DNA of 64,000 nucleotides, taken from Deefgea salmonis. GTDB taxonomy: Bacteria; Pseudomonadota; Gammaproteobacteria; Burkholderiales; Chitinibacteraceae. The stretch spans positions 1-64,000 of the forward strand of contig NZ_JAJAWG010000001.1 in assembly GCF_020531905.1 (NCBI RefSeq), in the 5' to 3' direction. Below are positions 63,529 to 64,000 of this stretch, in pieces (the stretch's first letter is position 1; every line of letters starts with the position of its first letter). The position numbers were made by a program, and so were the translations under genes. Under the pieces are notes generated by a model. The model was not told where the DNA came from and did no database searches. It saw only the letters and a list, made by a program, of their open reading frames with translations.

Positions 63529-64000
63529 AGCGATGCAAGCCGCCTTGGTATTGATGGCCAATCCGTTTGGGGCGCGCGCAATTAATACGGTAGGTCAGCA
63601 ATCAAGCAAAACACGCTACCGGGTATTGAGTGCAAGTCTATTGCTGGCCTGCTGCGCGACCGTGGGCGCAGCACCCAGCGCGCAGCAAATCTTAAGCGCC
63701 AGCGACGCGATCCGTAATCCTGAGCAACCCTTTGGCGTCACCAGCACCTTGATTGAATATCGCAATGGCAAGCAAGTCGAAACCAGCACCTTGGCGGTGT
63801 ATGCGCGCGCCGATGCGCAAAGTGGGCAGTTTCGCAATTTAATTCGCTTTGTCGCGCCGCAGCGCGATGCCGGTAAATTGCTGCTGAAAAATGGCAATGA
63901 TTTATGGCTATATGATCCATCCAGCAAAGCCAGTATTCGCATTTCGCCGCAGCAGCGTTTGCTGGGCCAAGCGGCCAATGGCGACGTGGTGACGGTGAAT
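63521..64000 (+). CDS. LolA-like outer membrane lipoprotein-sorting protein, partial at window end
   Basis: The frame from ATG 63521 stays open through 64000 (160 codons, no stop), so the gene continues beyond the window. After a basic N-terminus, YRVLSASLLLACCATVGAAPSA is a likely signal peptide (start could be internal). The exported part, ILSASDAIRNPEQPFGVTST, IEYRNGKQVETSTLAVYAR, FRNLIRFVAPQRDAGKLLL, NGNDLWLYDPSSKASIRISP, follows the COG2834 outer-membrane lipoprotein-sorting pattern. Periplasmic partner of the upstream ABC exporter is the likely role (inference from operon). Confidence 0.85.
   Translation, partial: MIKAMQAALVLMANPFGARAINTVGQQSSKTRYRVLSASLLLACCATVGAAPSAQQILSASDAIRNPEQPFGVTSTLIEYRNGKQVETSTLAVYARADAQSGQFRNLIRFVAPQRDAGKLLLKNGNDLWLYDPSSKASIRISPQQRLLGQAANGDVVTVN

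Overview
This window looks like a chromosomal segment of a motile, facultatively respiring betaproteobacterium, most likely from the order Neisseriales (Chitinibacter/Deefgea-like). This placement is inference. It rests on beta-type housekeeping proteins, an ssrA tag of ANDETYALAA, and intergenic repeats with the 20-bp ATTCCC-N8-GGGAAT core known from Neisseria. No CRISPR array, tRNA or rRNA gene was seen. The only RNA gene is tmRNA.

Layout. 0-14.5 kb: nirBD (nitrite to ammonia); recA-recX with an operator-like palindrome between the recA promoter hexamers; two membrane histidine kinases, one with Gln in place of the phospho-accepting His; dadA, thyA, greB, rluB and an unknown small protein. 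14.5-21 kb: mutS, tilS, accA and the flagellar genes fliW, flgM and flgN, with a sigma-28-type promoter for flgMN. 21.5-25.5 kb: lutABC (L-lactate oxidation), a small conserved protein and a degenerate IS66 element. 25.5-31 kb: aspartate decarboxylase plus aspartate:alanine antiporter (an energy-yielding decarboxylation cycle), an AT-rich gene-free stretch, an IS3 remnant and an exported Ntn-hydrolase. 31-36.2 kb: a light-response block with a DASH cryptochrome/photolyase, a renalase-like flavoprotein, an iron-sulfur (6-4)-type photolyase bracketed by inverted repeats, and an SDR protein lacking the catalytic Tyr.

36.6-48.2 kb: ssrA; a 2046-residue hybrid sensor kinase starting with half of a degenerate Ser/Thr kinase fold; gph-ubiG; a tiny Ala-rich lipoprotein; roxA (ribosomal oxygenase) with a partner gene; a peroxiredoxin-fold protein lacking its peroxidatic Cys; slyD. 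48.4-55.6 kb: nrdA behind two NrdR boxes and a DnaA box. It is separated from nrdB by a NUDIX gene between two copies of a ~145-bp repeat, an adenine deaminase gene and two paralogous lipoprotein genes. 55.6-57.6 kb: an AT-richer accessory module, hicA-hicB-secB-like (probable toxin-antitoxin-chaperone operon), followed by a nest of palindromic repeats. 57.6-64 kb: a glutaredoxin, a chemoreceptor, a DUF457-type membrane protein, and an ABC transporter operon (ATPase, FtsX-like permease, small membrane protein, LolA-like protein) that runs off the end.

The most noteworthy items are the HicA-HicB-SecB-like operon with an extended HicB tail, the giant hybrid kinase with a vestigial Ser/Thr-kinase half, and a run of proteins with a recognisable fold but a missing key catalytic residue (kinase H to Q, peroxiredoxin C to G, SDR Y to I). 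All functional calls come from reading translated sequence. No database search was run.
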